The translations under genes and the position numbers were made by a program. A stretch of DNA of 64,000 bases from Euptelea pleiosperma (lineage: Eukaryota > Streptophyta > Magnoliopsida > Ranunculales > Eupteleaceae). Within the stretch, counting starts at the first letter, position 1. Every line of letters starts with the position of its first letter. The DNA lies in assembly GCA_035048495.1 (NCBI GenBank), contig CM068545.1, positions 45,874,450 to 45,938,449 on the forward strand, written 5' to 3'. Shown here one piece after another: positions 1-13,206 of the stretch. The notes beneath the pieces were generated by a model that saw nothing but the letters and a program-made list of their open reading frames with translations, searched no databases and was not told the origin of the DNA.

Positions 1-142
1 CTAGTTATAGGCTTCGGAATGTAACAACCAAACTGAGTCCAATTAGAGTCATTGACGCATGGATGGAACAAACTTGTTTCAACTATCCCGATTCTTGTTC
101 CAACACTTCAAATGTGTTAAAACAATTATAATAGAAGATATT
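1..142 (+). repeat. Partial monomer M14 of a preceding HOR copy
   Basis: The window opens inside M14, recognised by aacaaccaaactg and the divergent gtttcaactatcccg. It carries a private change, gcatgg in place of gcacgg near position 58, which fits loss of a CpG. Confidence 0.9.
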
Positions 143-2556
143 GAGTCAAATTACGAAGTCCGGTTGTGAAAAAGTCAATAACAAACTTGTTCCGATTGTC
201 CCGAATCTTGTTCCAGCACTTCAAATGTGTTGAAACAATTACAATGGAAGAGATTGAGTCAAATTACGAGGTCCGGTTGTGCAAAACTCACTAGTTATAA
301 GCTTTGGAATGTGACGCACAAACTGAGTCCAATTAGAGTCATTGATGCACGAATGGGACAAACTTGTTCCTATAGTCCCGAATCTTGTTCTATCACTTCA
401 AATGTGTTAAAACAATTCTAATAGAAGATATTGAGTGAAATTACGAAGTCTGGTTGCGAAAAAGTCAGTAATTATAGGCTTAGGAATGTAACACCCAATC
501 TGAGTCCAATTAGAGACATTGACGAACGAATAGAGCAAACTTGTTCCGACTGTCCCGAATCTTTTTTTCAGTAGTTTAAATGTGTTGAAACAATTGTAAT
601 GGAAGATACTAAGTCAAATTACGAGATCCGGTTATCCAAATGAAACTAGTTATAAGCTTGGGAATGTAACGCACAAACTGAGTCCAATTAGGGTCATTGA
701 CGCACGAATGCGGTAAACCTGCTCCGACAGTCCCGAATCTTGTTCCAACACTTCAAATGTGTTGAAACAATTGTAATAGAAGATATTGAGTCAAATTACG
801 AAGTCCGATTGCGAAAAAGTAAGTAATTATAGGCTTAGGAATGTAACAAACAAATTGAGTCCAATTAAAGACGTTGACGAACGGATGGAGCAAACTTCTT
901 CCGACTGTCCTAAATCTTGTTCCAACACTTCAAATTTGTTGAAATAATAGTAATGGAAGAGTTTGAGTCAAATTACGGGGTCCGGTTGCGAAAAAATCAC
1001 TAGTTATAGGCTTCGGAATGTAACACACAAACTGAGTCCAATTAGCGACATTGACGCACGGATGGAGCAAAATTGTTTCGACTGTCCCGAATCTTTCTCA
1101 AACACTGCAAATGTGTTGAAACATTAGTAATAGAAGAGTTCGAGTCAAATTACGAGGTCCGGTTGCACAAAAGTCACTAGTTATAGGCTTCGGAATGTAA
1201 CAAACAAACTGAGTCCAATTAGAGACATTGACGCACGGATGGAGCAAACTTGTTTCGATTGTCCCGAATCTTGTTCCAAGACTTTAAATGTGTTGAAACA
1301 ATTGCAATGGAACAGATTGAGTCAAATTACGAGATCCGGTTGCGAAAAAGTCACTTGTTATAAGCTTAGGACTGTAACGCACAAACTGAGTCCAATTATA
1401 GTCATTGACGCACGAACGGAGCAAACTTGTTCCGACTGTCCCGAATCTTGTTCCAAGTCTTCAAATGTGTTAAAACAATTGTAATAGAAGATATTGAGTC
1501 AAATTACGAGGTCCGGTTGTAAAAAAGTCACTAGTTATAAGCTAAGGAATGTAACGCACAAACTGAGTCCAATTAGAGTCATTGACGCACGAATGGGGCA
1601 AACTTGTTCCGACAGTCCCGAATCTTGTTCAACACTTCAAATGTGTTAAAACAATTGTAATACAAGATATTGAGCCAAAATACGAAGTCCGGCTACGAAA
1701 AAGTCAGTAATTATAGGCTTAGGAATGTAACACCCAAACTGAGTCCAATTAGAGACATTGACGAACGAATGGAGCAAACTTGTTCCGACTGTCCCGAATC
1801 TTTTTTCAACAGTTCAAATGTGCTAAAACAATTGTAATGGAAGATATTGAGTCAAATTATGAGGTCCGGTTGTGCAAAAGTCACTAGTTATAAGCTTGGG
1901 AATGTAACGCACAAACTGAGACCAATTAGAGTCATTGACGCACGAATGGGGTAAACTTGTTCCGACAGTCCCGAATCTTGTTCCAACACATCAAATGCGT
2001 TAAAACAATTGTAATAGAAGATGTTGAGTCAAATTACGGATTCCGATTGCGAAAAAGTAAGTAATTATAGGCTTAGGAATGTAACACACAAATTAAGTCC
2101 AATTAGAGACATTGACGAACGGATGGAGCAAACTTCTTTCGACTGTCCCAAATCTTGTTCATACACTTCAAATGTGTTGAAACAATAGTAATGGAAGAGT
2201 TTGAGTCAAATTACAGGGTCCGGTTGCGAAAAAGTCACTAGTTATAGGCTTCGGAATGTAACACACAAACTGAGTCCAAATAGAGACATTGACGCACGGA
2301 TGGAGCAAAATTGTTGCGACTGTCCCGAATCTTTTTCAAACACTTCAAATGTGTTGAAACAATAGTAATGGAAGAGTTTGAGTCAAATTACGATGTCCGG
2401 TTGCACAAAAGTCACTAGTTATAGGCTTCGGAATGTAACAACCAAACTGAGTCCAATTAGAGTCATTGACGCACGGATGGAACAAACTTGTTTCAACTAT
2501 CCCGATTCTTGTTCCAACACTTCAAATGTGTTAAAACAATTATAATAGAAGATATT
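143..2556 (+). repeat. HOR copy 1, 14 monomers, 2414 bp (form X)
   Basis: Monomer starts are M1 143, M2 256, M3 433, M4 611, M5 788, M6 965, M7 1142, M8 1319, M9 1496, M10 1672, M11 1849, M12 2026, M13 2203, M14 2380. M3 is 178 bp because of an extra T in tttttttcagtagttt. That variant, gaatagagc in M3 and ggttatccaaatg in M4 mark form X, shared with copy 4 and partly with copy 8. Confidence 0.95.
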
Positions 2557-4792
2557 GAGTCAAATTACGAAGTCCGGTTGTGAAAAAGTCAATAACAAAC
2601 TTGTTCCGATTGTCCCGAATCTTGTTCCAGCACTTCAAATGTGTTGAAACAATTACAATGGAAGAGATTGAGTCAAATTACGAGGTCCGGTTGTGCAAAA
2701 CTCACTAGTTATAAGCTTTGGAATGTGACGCACAAACTGAGTCCAATTAGAGTCATTGATGCACGAATGGGACAAACTTGTTCCTATAGTCCCGAATCTT
2801 GTTCTATCACTTCAAATGTGTTAAAACAATTCAAATAGAAGATATTGAGTGAAATTACGAAGTCTGGTTGCGAAAAAGTCAGTAATTATAGGCTTAGGAA
2901 TGTAACACCCAATCTGAGTCCAATTAGAGACATTGACGAACGAATGGAGCAAACTTGTTCCGACTGTCCCGAATCTTTTTTCAACAGTTCAAATGTGTTG
3001 AAACAATTGTAATGGAAGATACTAAGTCAAATTACGAGATCCGGTTGTGCAAATGAAACTAGTTATAAGCTTGGGAATGTAACGCACAAACTGAGTCCAA
3101 TTAGGGTCATTGACGCACGAATGCGGTAAACCTGTTCCGACAGTCCCGAATCTTGTTCCAACACTTCAAATGTGTTGAAACAATTGTAATAGAAGATATT
3201 GAGTCAAATTACGAAGTCCGATTACGAAAAAGTAAGTAATTATAGGCTTAGGAATGTAACAAACAAATTGAGTCCAATTAAAGACGTTGACAAACGGATG
3301 GAGCAAACTTCTTCCGACTGTCCTAAATCTTGTTCCAACACTTCAAATGTGTTGAAATAATAGTAATGGAAGAGTTTGAGTCAAATTACGGGGTCCGGTT
3401 GCGAAAAAGTCACTAGTTATAGGCTTCGGAATGTAACACACAAACTGAGTCCAATTAGCGACATTCACGCACGGATGGAGCAAAATTGTTTCGACTGTCC
3501 CGAATCTTTTTCAAACACTGCAAATGTGTTGAAACATTAGTAATAGAAGAGTTCGAGTCAAATTACGAGGTCCGGTTGCACAAAAGTCACTAGTTATAGG
3601 CTTCGGAATGTAACAAACAAACTGAGTCCAATTAGAGACATTGACGCACGGATGGAGCAAACTTGTTTCGATTGTCCCGAATCTTGTTCCAAGACTTTAA
3701 ATGTGTTGAAACAATTGCAATGGAACAGATTGAGTCAAATTACGAGATCCGGTTGCGAAAAAGTCACTTGTTATAAGCTTAGGACTGTAACGCACAAACT
3801 GAGTCCAATTATAGTCATTGACGCACGAATGGGGCAAACTTGTTCCGACAGTCCCGAATCTTGTTCAACACTTCAAATGTGTTAAAACAATTGTAATACA
3901 AGATATTGAGCCAAAATACGAAGTCCGGATACGAAAAAGTCAGTAATTATAGGCTTAGGAATGTAACACCCAAACTGAGTCCAATTAGAGACATTGACGA
4001 ACGAATGGAGCAAACTTGTTCCGACTGTCCCGAATCTTTTTTCAACAGTTCAAACGTGTTAAAACAATTGTAATGGAAGATATTGAGTCAAATTACGAGG
4101 TCCGGTTGTGCAAAAGTCACTAGTTATAAGCTTGGGAATGTAACGCACAAACTGAGTGCAATTGGAGTCATTTACGCACGAATGGGGTAAACTTGTTCCG
4201 ACAGTCCCGAATCTTGTTCCAACACATCAAATGCGTTAAAACAATTGTAATAGAAGATGTTGAGTCAAATTACGGATTCCGATTGCGAAAAAGTAAGTAA
4301 TTATAGGCTTAGGAATGTAACACACAAATTGAGTCCAATTAGAGACATTGACGAACGGATGGAGCAAACTTCTTTCGACTGTCCCAAATCTTGTTCATAC
4401 ACTTCAAATGTGTTGAAACAATAGTAATGGAAGAGTTTGAGTCAAATTACAGGGTCCGGTTGCGAAAAAGTCACTAGTTATAGGCTTCGGAATGTAACAC
4501 ACAAACTGAGTCCAAATAGAGACATTGACGCACGGATGGAGCAAAATTGTTGCGACTGTCCCGAATCTTTTTCAAACACTTCAAATGTGTTGAAACAATA
4601 GTAATGGAAGAGTTTGAGTCAAATTACGATGTCCGGTTGCACAAAAGTCACTAGTTATAGGCTTCGGAATGTAACAACCAAACTGAGTCCAATTAGAGTC
4701 ATTGACGCACGGATGGAACAAACTTGTTTCAACTATCCCGATTCTTGTTCCAACACTTCAAATGTGTTAAAACAATTATAATAGAAGATATT
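2557..4792 (+). repeat. HOR copy 2, 13 monomers, 2236 bp (form Z, hybrid M8/M9)
   Basis: One monomer is missing. The unit at 3732-3907 has the left part of M8 (cacttgttataag, attatagtc) and the right part of M9 (gaatggggc, gttcaacac, aatacaag). The switch lies between about 3813 and 3829, where both parents read the same. This is the product expected from in-register unequal exchange between adjacent monomers. Confidence 0.94.
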
Positions 4793-6144
4793 GAGTCAAA
4801 TTACGAAGTCCGGTTGTGAAAAAGTCAATAACAAACTTGTTCCGATTGTCCCGAATCTTGTTCCAGCACTTCAAATGTGTTGAAACAATTACAATGGAAG
4901 AGATTGAGTCAAATTACGAGGTCCGGTTGTGCAAAACTCACTAGTTATAAGCTTTGGAATGTGACGCACAAACTGAGTCCAATTAGAGTCATTGATGCAC
5001 GAATGGGACAAACTTGTTCCTATAGTCCCGAATCTTGTTCTAACACTTCAAATGTGTTAAAACAATTCTAATAGAAGATATTGAGTGAAATTACGAAGTC
5101 TGGTTGCGAAAAAGTCAGTAATTATAGGCTTAGGAATGTAACACCCAATCTGAGTCCAATTAGAGACATTGACGAACGAATGGAGCAAACTTGTTCCGAC
5201 TGTCCCGAATCTTTTTTCAACAGTTCAAATGTGTTGAAACAATTGTAATGGAAGATACTAAGTCAAATTACGAGATCCGGTTGTGCAAATGAAACTAGTT
5301 ATAAGCTTGGGAATGTAACGCACAAACTGAGTCCAATTAGGGTCATTGACGCACGAATGCGGTAAACCTGCTCCGACAGTCCCGAATCTTGTTCCAACAC
5401 TTCAAATGTGTTGAAACAATTGTAATAGAAGATATTGAGTCAAATTACGAAGTCCGATTGCGAAAAAGTAAGTAATTATAGGCTTAGGAATGTAACAAAT
5501 AAATTGAGTCCAATTAAAGACGTTGACGAACGGATGGAGCAAACTTCTTCCGACTGTCCTAAATCTTGTTCCAACACTTCAAATGTGTTGAAATAATAGT
5601 AATGGAAGAGTTTGAGTCAAATTACGGGGTCCGGTTGCGAAAAAGTCACTAGTTATAGGCTTCGGAATGTAACACACAAACTGAGTCCAATTAGCGACAT
5701 TCACGCACGGATGGAGCAAAATTGTTTTGACTGTCCCGAATCTTTTTCAAACACTGCAAATGTGTTGAAACATTAGTAATAGAAGAGTTCGAGTCAAATT
5801 ACGAGGTCCGGTTGCACAAAAGTCACTAGTTATAGGCTTCGGAATGTAACAAACAAACTGAGTCCAATTAGAGACATTGACGCACGGATGGAGCAAACTT
5901 GTTGCGACTGTCCCGAATCTTTTTCAAACACTTCAAATGTGTTGAAACAATAGTAATGGAAGAGTTTGAGTCAAATTACGATGTCCGGTTGCACAAAAGT
6001 CACTAGTTATAGGCTTCGGAATGTAACAACCAAACTGAGTCCAATTAGAGTCATTGACGCACGGATGGAACAAACTTGTTTCAACTATCCCGATTCTTGT
6101 TCCAACACTTCAAATGTGTTAAAACAATTATAATAGAAGATATT
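4793..6144 (+). repeat. HOR copy 3, 8 monomers, 1352 bp (form W, hybrid M7/M13)
   Basis: Order is M1 to M6, a hybrid at 5791-5967, then M14. The hybrid has the left part of M7 (aacaaacaaactg, gcaaactt) and the right part of M13 (gttgcgactg, cacttcaaatg). The switch is confined to about 5898-5904. Exactly six monomers are absent compared with the full HOR. Confidence 0.94.
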
Positions 6145-8558
6145 GAGTCAAATTACGAAGTCCGGTTGTGAAAAAGTCAATAACAAACTTGTTCCGATTG
6201 TCCCGAATCTTGTTCCAGCACTTCAAATGTGTTGAAACAATTACAATGGAAGAGATTGAGTCAAATTACGAGGTCCGGTTGTGCAAAACTCACTAGTTAT
6301 AAGCTTTGGAATGTGACGCACAAACTGAGTCCAATTAGAGTCATTGATGCACGAATGGGACAAACTTGTTCCTATAGTCCCGAATCTTGTTCTATCACTT
6401 CAAATGTGTTAAAACAATTCTAATAGAAGATATTGAGTGAAATTACGAAGTCTGGTTGCGAAAAAGTCAGTAATTATAGGCTTAGGAATGTAACACCCAA
6501 TCTGAGTCCAATTAGAGACATTGACGAACGAATAGAGCAAACTTGTTCCGACTGTCCCGAATCTTTTTTTCAGTAGTTTAAATGTGTTGAAACAATTGTA
6601 ATGGAAGATACTAAGTCAAATTACGAGATCCGGTTATCCAAATGAAACTAGTTATAAGCTTGGGAATGTAACGCACAAACTGAGTCCAATTAGGGTCATT
6701 GACGCACGAATGCGGTAAACCTGCTCCGACAGTCCCGAATCTTGTTCCAACACTTCAAATGTGTTGAAACAATTGTAATAGAAGATATTGAGTCAAATTA
6801 CGAAGTCCGATTGCGAAAAAGTAAGTAATTATAGGCTTAGGAATGTAACAAACAAATTGAGTCCAATTAAAGACGTTGACGAACGGATGGAGCAAACTTC
6901 TTCCGACTGTCCTAAATCTTGTTCCAACACTTCAAATTTGTTGAAATAATAGTAATGGAAGAGTTTGAGTCAAATTACGGGGTCCGGTTGCGAAAAAATC
7001 ACTAGTTATAGGCTTCGGAATGTAACACACAAACTGAGTCCAATTAGCGACATTGACGCACGGATGGAGCAAAATTGTTTCGACTGTCCCGAATCTTTCT
7101 CAAACACTGCAAATGTGTTGAAACATTAGTAATAGAAGAGTTCGAGTCAAATTACGAGGTCCGGTTGCACAAAAGTCACTAGTTATAGGCTTCGGAATGT
7201 AACAAACAAACTGAGTCCAATTAGAGACATTGACGCACGGATGGAGCAAACTTGTTTCGATTGTCCCGAATCTTGTTCCAAGACTTTAAATGTGTTGAAA
7301 CAATTGCAATGGAACAGATTGAGTCAAATTACGAGATCCGGTTGCGAAAAAGTCACTTGTTATAAGCTTAGGACTGTAACGCACAAACTGAGTCCAATTA
7401 TAGTCATTGACGCACGAACGGAGCAAACTTGTTCCGACTGTCCCGTATCTTGTTCCAAGTCTTCAAATGTGTTAAAACAATTGTAATAGAAGATATTGAG
7501 TCAAATTACGAGGTCCGGTTGTAAAAAAGTCACTAGTTATAAGCTAAGGAATGTAACGCACAAACTGAGTCCAATTAGAGTCATTGACGCACGAATGGGG
7601 CAAACTTGTTCCGACAGTCCCGAATCTTGTTCAACACTTCAAATGTGTTAAAACAATTGTAATACAAGATATTGAGCCAAAATACGAAGTCCGGATACGA
7701 AAAAGTCAGTAATTATAGGCTTAGGAATGTAACACCCAAACTGAGTCCAATTAGAGACATTGACGAACGAATGGAGCAAACTTGTTCCGACTGTCCCGAA
7801 TCTTTTTTCAACAGTTCAAATGTGCTAAAACAATTGTAATGGAAGATATTGAGTCAAATTATGAGGTCCGGTTGTGCAAAAGTCACTAGTTATAAGCTTG
7901 GGAATGTAACGCACAAACTGAGTCCAATTAGAGTCATTGACGCACGAATGGGGTAAACTTGTTCCGACAGTCCCGAATCTTGTTCCAACACATCAAATGC
8001 GTTAAAACAATTGTAATAGAAGATGTTGAGTCAAATTACGGATTCCGATTGCGAAAAAGTAAGTAATTATAGGCTTAGGAATGTAACACACAAATTAAGT
8101 CCAATTAGAGACATTGACGAACGGATGGAGCAAACTTCTTTCGACTGTCCCAAATCTTGTTCATACACTTCAAATGTGTTGAAACAATAGTAATGGAAGA
8201 GTTTGAGTCAAATTACAGGGTCCGGTTGCGAAAATGTCACTAGTTATAGGCTTCGGAATGTAACACACAAACTGAGTCCAAATAGAGACATTGACGCACG
8301 GATGGAGCAAAATTGTTGCGACTGTCCCGAATCTTTTTCAAACACTTCAAATGTGTTGAGACAATAGTAATGGAAGAGTTTGAGTCAAATTACGATGTCC
8401 GGTTGCACAAAAGTCACTAGTTATAGGCTTCGGAATGTAACAACCAAAATGAGTCCAATTAGAGTCATTGACGCACGGATGGAACAAACTTGTTTCAACT
8501 ATCCCGATTCTTGTTCCAACACTTCAAATGTGTTAAAACAATTATAATAGAAGATATT
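6145..8558 (+). repeat. HOR copy 4, 14 monomers, 2414 bp (form X)
   Basis: It carries the copy-1 markers: the 178-bp M3, gaatagagc, ggttatccaaatg, caaatttgttg in M5 and aaaaaatcac in M6. It is therefore closer to copy 1 than to its neighbours. A private change in M8 reads cccgtatc near 7442. Confidence 0.93.
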
Positions 8559-10970
8559 GAGTCAAATTACGAAGTCCGGTTGTGAAAAAGTCAATAACAA
8601 ACTTGTTCCGATTGTCCCGAATCTTGTTCCAGCACTTCAAATGTGTTGAAACAATTACAATGGAAGAGATTGAGTAAAATTACGAGGTCCGGTTGTGCAA
8701 AACTCACTAGTTATAAGCTTTGGAATGTGACGCACAAACTGAGTCCAATTAGAGTCATTGATGCACGAATGGGACAAACTTGTTCCTATAGTCCCGAATC
8801 TTGTTCTAACACTTCAAATGTGTTAAAACAATTCTAATAGAAGATATTGAGTGAAATTACGAAGTCTGGTTGCGAAAAAGTCAGTAATTATAGGCTTAGG
8901 AATGTAACACCCAATCTGAGTCCAATTAGAGACATTGACGAACGAATGGAGCAAACTTGTTCCGACTGTCCCGAATCTTTTTTCAACAGTTCAAATGTGT
9001 TGAAACAATTGTAATGGAAGATACTAAGTCAAATTACGAGATCCGGTTGTGCAAATGAAACTAGTTATAAGCTTGGGAATGTAACGCACAAACTGAGTCC
9101 AATTAGGGTCATTGACGCACGAATGCGGTAAACCTGTTCCGACAGTCCCGAATCTTGTTCCAACACTTCAAATGTGTTGAAACAATTGTAATAGAAGATA
9201 TTGAGTCAAATTACGAAGTCCGATTGCGAAAAAGTAAGTAATTATAGGCTTAGGAATGTAACAAACAAATTGAGTCCAATTAAAGACGTTGACGAACGGA
9301 TGGAGCAAACTTCTTCCGACTGTCCTAAATCTTGTTCCAACACTTCAAATGTGTTGAAATAATAGTAATGGAAGAGTTTGAGTCAAATTACGGGGTCCGG
9401 TTGCGAAAAAGTCACTAGTTATAGGCTTCGGAATGTAACACACAAACTGAGTCCAATTAGCGACATTCACGCACGGATGGAGCAAAATTGTTTCGACTGT
9501 CCCGAATCTTTTTCAAACACTGCAAATGTGTTGAAACATTAGTAATAGAAGAGTTCGAGTCAAATTACGAGGTCCGGTTGCACAAAAGTCACTAGTTATA
9601 GGCTTCGGAATGTAACAAACAAACTGAGTCCAATTAGAGACATTGACGCACGGATGGAGCAAACTTGTTTCGATTGTCCCGAATCTTGTTCCAAGACTTT
9701 AAATGTGTTGAAACAATTGCAATGGAACAGATTGAGTCAAATTACGAGATCCGGTTGCGAAAAAGTCACTTGTTATAAGCTTAGGACTGTAACGCACAAA
9801 CTGAGTCCAATTATAGTCATTGACGCACGAACGGAGCAAACTTGTTCCGACTGTCCCGAATCTTGTTCCAAGTCTTCAAATGTGTTAAAACAATTGTAAT
9901 AGAAGATATTGAGTCAAATTACGAGGTCCGGTTGTGAAAAAGTCACTAGTTATAAGCTAGGAATGTAACGCACAAACTGAGTCCAATTAGAGTCATTGAC
10001 GCACGAATGGGGCAAACTTGTTCCGACAGTCCCGAATCTTGTTCAACACTTCAAATGTGTTAAAACAATTGTAATACAAGATATTGAGCCAAAATACGAA
10101 GTCCGGATACGAAAAAGTCAGTAATTATAGGCTTAGGAATGTAACACCCAAACTGAGTCCAATTAGAGACATTGACGAACGAATGGAGCAAACTTGTTCC
10201 GACTGTCCCGAATCTTTTTTCAACAGTTCAAATGTGTTAAAACAATTGTAATGGAAGATATTGAGTCAAATTACGAGGTCCGGTTGTGCAAAAGTCACTA
10301 GTTATAAGCTTGGGAATGTAACGCACAAACTGAGTGCAATTGGAGTCATTTACGCACGAATGGGGTAAACTTGTTCCGACAGTCCCGAATCTTGTTCCAA
10401 CACATCAAATGCGTTAAAACAATTGTAATAGAAGATATTGAGTCAAATTACGGATTCCGATTGCGAAAAAGTAAGTAATTATAGGCTTAGGAATGTAACA
10501 CACAAATTAAGTCCAATTAGAGACATTGACGAACGGATGGAGCAAACTTCTTTCGACTGTCCCAAATCTTGTTCATACACTTCAAATGTGTTGAAACAAT
10601 AGTAATGGAAGAGTTTGAGTCAAATTACAGGGTCCGGTTGCGAAAAAGTCACTAGTTATAGGCTTCGGAATGTAACACACAAACTGAGTCCAAATAGAGA
10701 CATTGACGCACGGATGGAGCAAAATTGTTGCGACTGTCCCGAATCTTTTTCAAACACTTCAAATGTGTTGAAACAATAGTAATGGAAGAGTTTGAGTCAA
10801 ATTACGATGTCCGGTTGCACAAAAGTCACTAGTTATAGGCTTCGGAATGTAACAACCAAACTGAGTCCAATTAGAGTCATTGACGCACGGATGGAACAAA
10901 CTTGTTTCAACTATCCCGATTCTTGTTCCAACACTTCAAATGTGTTAAAACAATTATAATAGAAGATATT
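8559..10970 (+). repeat. HOR copy 5, 14 monomers, 2412 bp (form Y)
   Basis: The full 14-monomer order is present. The copy is one base shorter than usual because M9 (starting 9911) reads ataagctaggaatg instead of ataagctaaggaatg. M11 has the gagtgcaattgg / catttacgc form. This copy has no counterpart between copies 1 and 2. Confidence 0.92.
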
Positions 10971-13206
10971 GAGTCAAATTACGAAGTCCGGTTGTGAAAA
11001 AGTCAATAACAAACTTGTTCCGATTGTCCCGAATCTTGTTCCAGCACTTCAAATGTGTTGAAACAATTACAATGGAAGAGATTGAGTCAAATTACGAGGT
11101 CCGGTTGTGCAAAACTCACTAGTTATAAGCTTTGGAATGTGACGCACAAACTGAGTCCAATTAGAGTCATTGATGCACGAATGGGACAAACTTGTTCCTA
11201 TAGTCCCGAATCTTGTTCTAACACTTCAAATGTGTTAAAACAATTCTAATAGAAGATATTGAGTGAAATTACGAAGTCTGGTTGCGAAAAAGTCAGTAAT
11301 TATAGGCTTAGGAATGTAACACCCAATCTGAGTCCAATTAGAGACATTGACGAACGAATGGAGCAAACTTGTTCCGACTGTCCCGAATCTTTTTTCAACA
11401 GTTCAAATGTGTTGAAACAATTGTAATGGAAGATACTAAGTCAAATTACGAGATCCGGTTGTGCAAATGAAACTAGTTATAAGCTTGGGAATGTAACGCA
11501 CAAACTGAGTCCAATTAGGGTCATTGACGCACGAATGCGGTAAACCTGTTCCGACAGTCCCGAATCTTGTTCCAACACTTCAAATGTGTTGAAACAATTG
11601 TAATAGAAGATATTGAGTCAAATTACGAAGTCCGATTGCGAAAAAGTAAGTAATTATAGGCTTAGGAATGTAACAAACAAATTGAGTCCAATTAAAGACG
11701 TTGACGAACGGATGGAGCAAACTTCTTCCGACTGTCCTAAATCTTGTTCCAACACTTCAAATGTGTTGAAATAATAGTAATGGAAGAGTTTGAGTCAAAT
11801 TACGGGGTCCGGTTGCGAAAAAGTCACTAGTTATAGGCTTCGGAATGTAACACACAAACTGAGTCCAATTAGCGACATTCACGCACGGATGGAGCAAAAT
11901 TGTTTCGACTGTCCCGAATCTTTTCAAACACTGCAAATGTGTTTGAAACATTAGTAATAGAAGAGTTCGAGTCAAATTACGAGGTCCGGTTGCACAAAAG
12001 TCACTAGTTATAGGCTTCGGAATGTAACAAACAAACTGAGTCCAATTAGAGACATTGACGCACGGATGGAGCAAACTTGTTTCGATTGTCCCGAATCTTG
12101 TTCCAAGACTTTAAATGTGTTGAAACAATTGCAATGGAACAGATTGAGTCAAATTACGAGATCCGGTTGCGAAAAAGTCACTTGTTATAAGCTTAGGACT
12201 GTAACGCACAAACTGAGTCCAATTATAGTCATTGACGCACGAATGGGGCAAACTTGTTCCGACAGTCCCGAATCTTGTTCAACACTTCAAATGTGTTAAA
12301 ACAATTGTAATACAAGATATTGAGCCAAAATACGAAGTCCGGATACGAAAAAGTCAGTAATTATAGGCTTAGGAATGTAACACCCAAACTGAGTCCAATT
12401 AGAGACATTGACGAACGAATGGAGCAAACTTGTTCCGACTGTCCCGAATCTTTTTTCAACAGTTCAAACGTGTTAAAACAATTGTAATGGAAGATATTGA
12501 GTCAAATTACGAGGTCCGGTTGTGCAAAAGTCACTAGTTATAAGCTTGGGAATGTAACGCACAAACTGAGTGCAATTGGAGTCATTTACGCACGAATGGG
12601 GTAAACTTGTTCCGACAGTCCCGAATCTTGTTCCAACACATCAAATGCGTTAAAACAATTGTAATAGAAGATGTTGAGTCAAATTACGGATTCCGATTGC
12701 GAAAAAGTAAGTAATTATAGGCTTAGGAATGTAACACACAAATTGAGTCCAATTAGAGACATTGACGAACGGATGGAGCAAACTTCTTTCGACTGTCCCA
12801 AATCTTGTTCATACACTTCAAATGTGTTGAAACAATAGTAATGGAAGAGTTTGAGTCAAATTACAGGGTCCGGTTGCGAAAAAGTCACTAGTTATAGGCT
12901 TCGGAATGTAACACACAAACTGAGTCCAAATAGAGACATTGACGCACGGATGGAGCAAAATTGTTGCGACTGTCCCGAATCTTTTTCAAACACTTCAAAT
13001 GTGTTGAAACAATAGTAATGGAAGAGTTTGAGTCAAATTACGATGTCCGGTTGCACAAAAGTCACTAGTTATAGGCTTCGGAATGTAACAACCAAACTGA
13101 GTCCAATTAGAGTCATTGACGCACGGATGGAACAAACTTGTTTCAACTATCCCGATTCTTGTTCCAACACTTCAAATGTGTTAAAACAATTATAATAGAA
13201 GATATT
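10971..13206 (+). repeat. HOR copy 6, 13 monomers, 2236 bp (form Z)
   Basis: Same M8/M9 hybrid as copy 2, here at 12146-12321, with the switch in the same interval of the monomer (about 12227-12243). M6 carries two private indels that cancel in length: one T fewer in the T-run before caaacactg and one T more in gtgtttgaaac, around 11925-11945. Confidence 0.94.

Noticed and set aside
11757..12074. 105-codon minus-strand frame as a protein gene
   Set aside because: It exists only in copy 6, where two opposite single-base indels in M6 happen to keep a satellite frame open.
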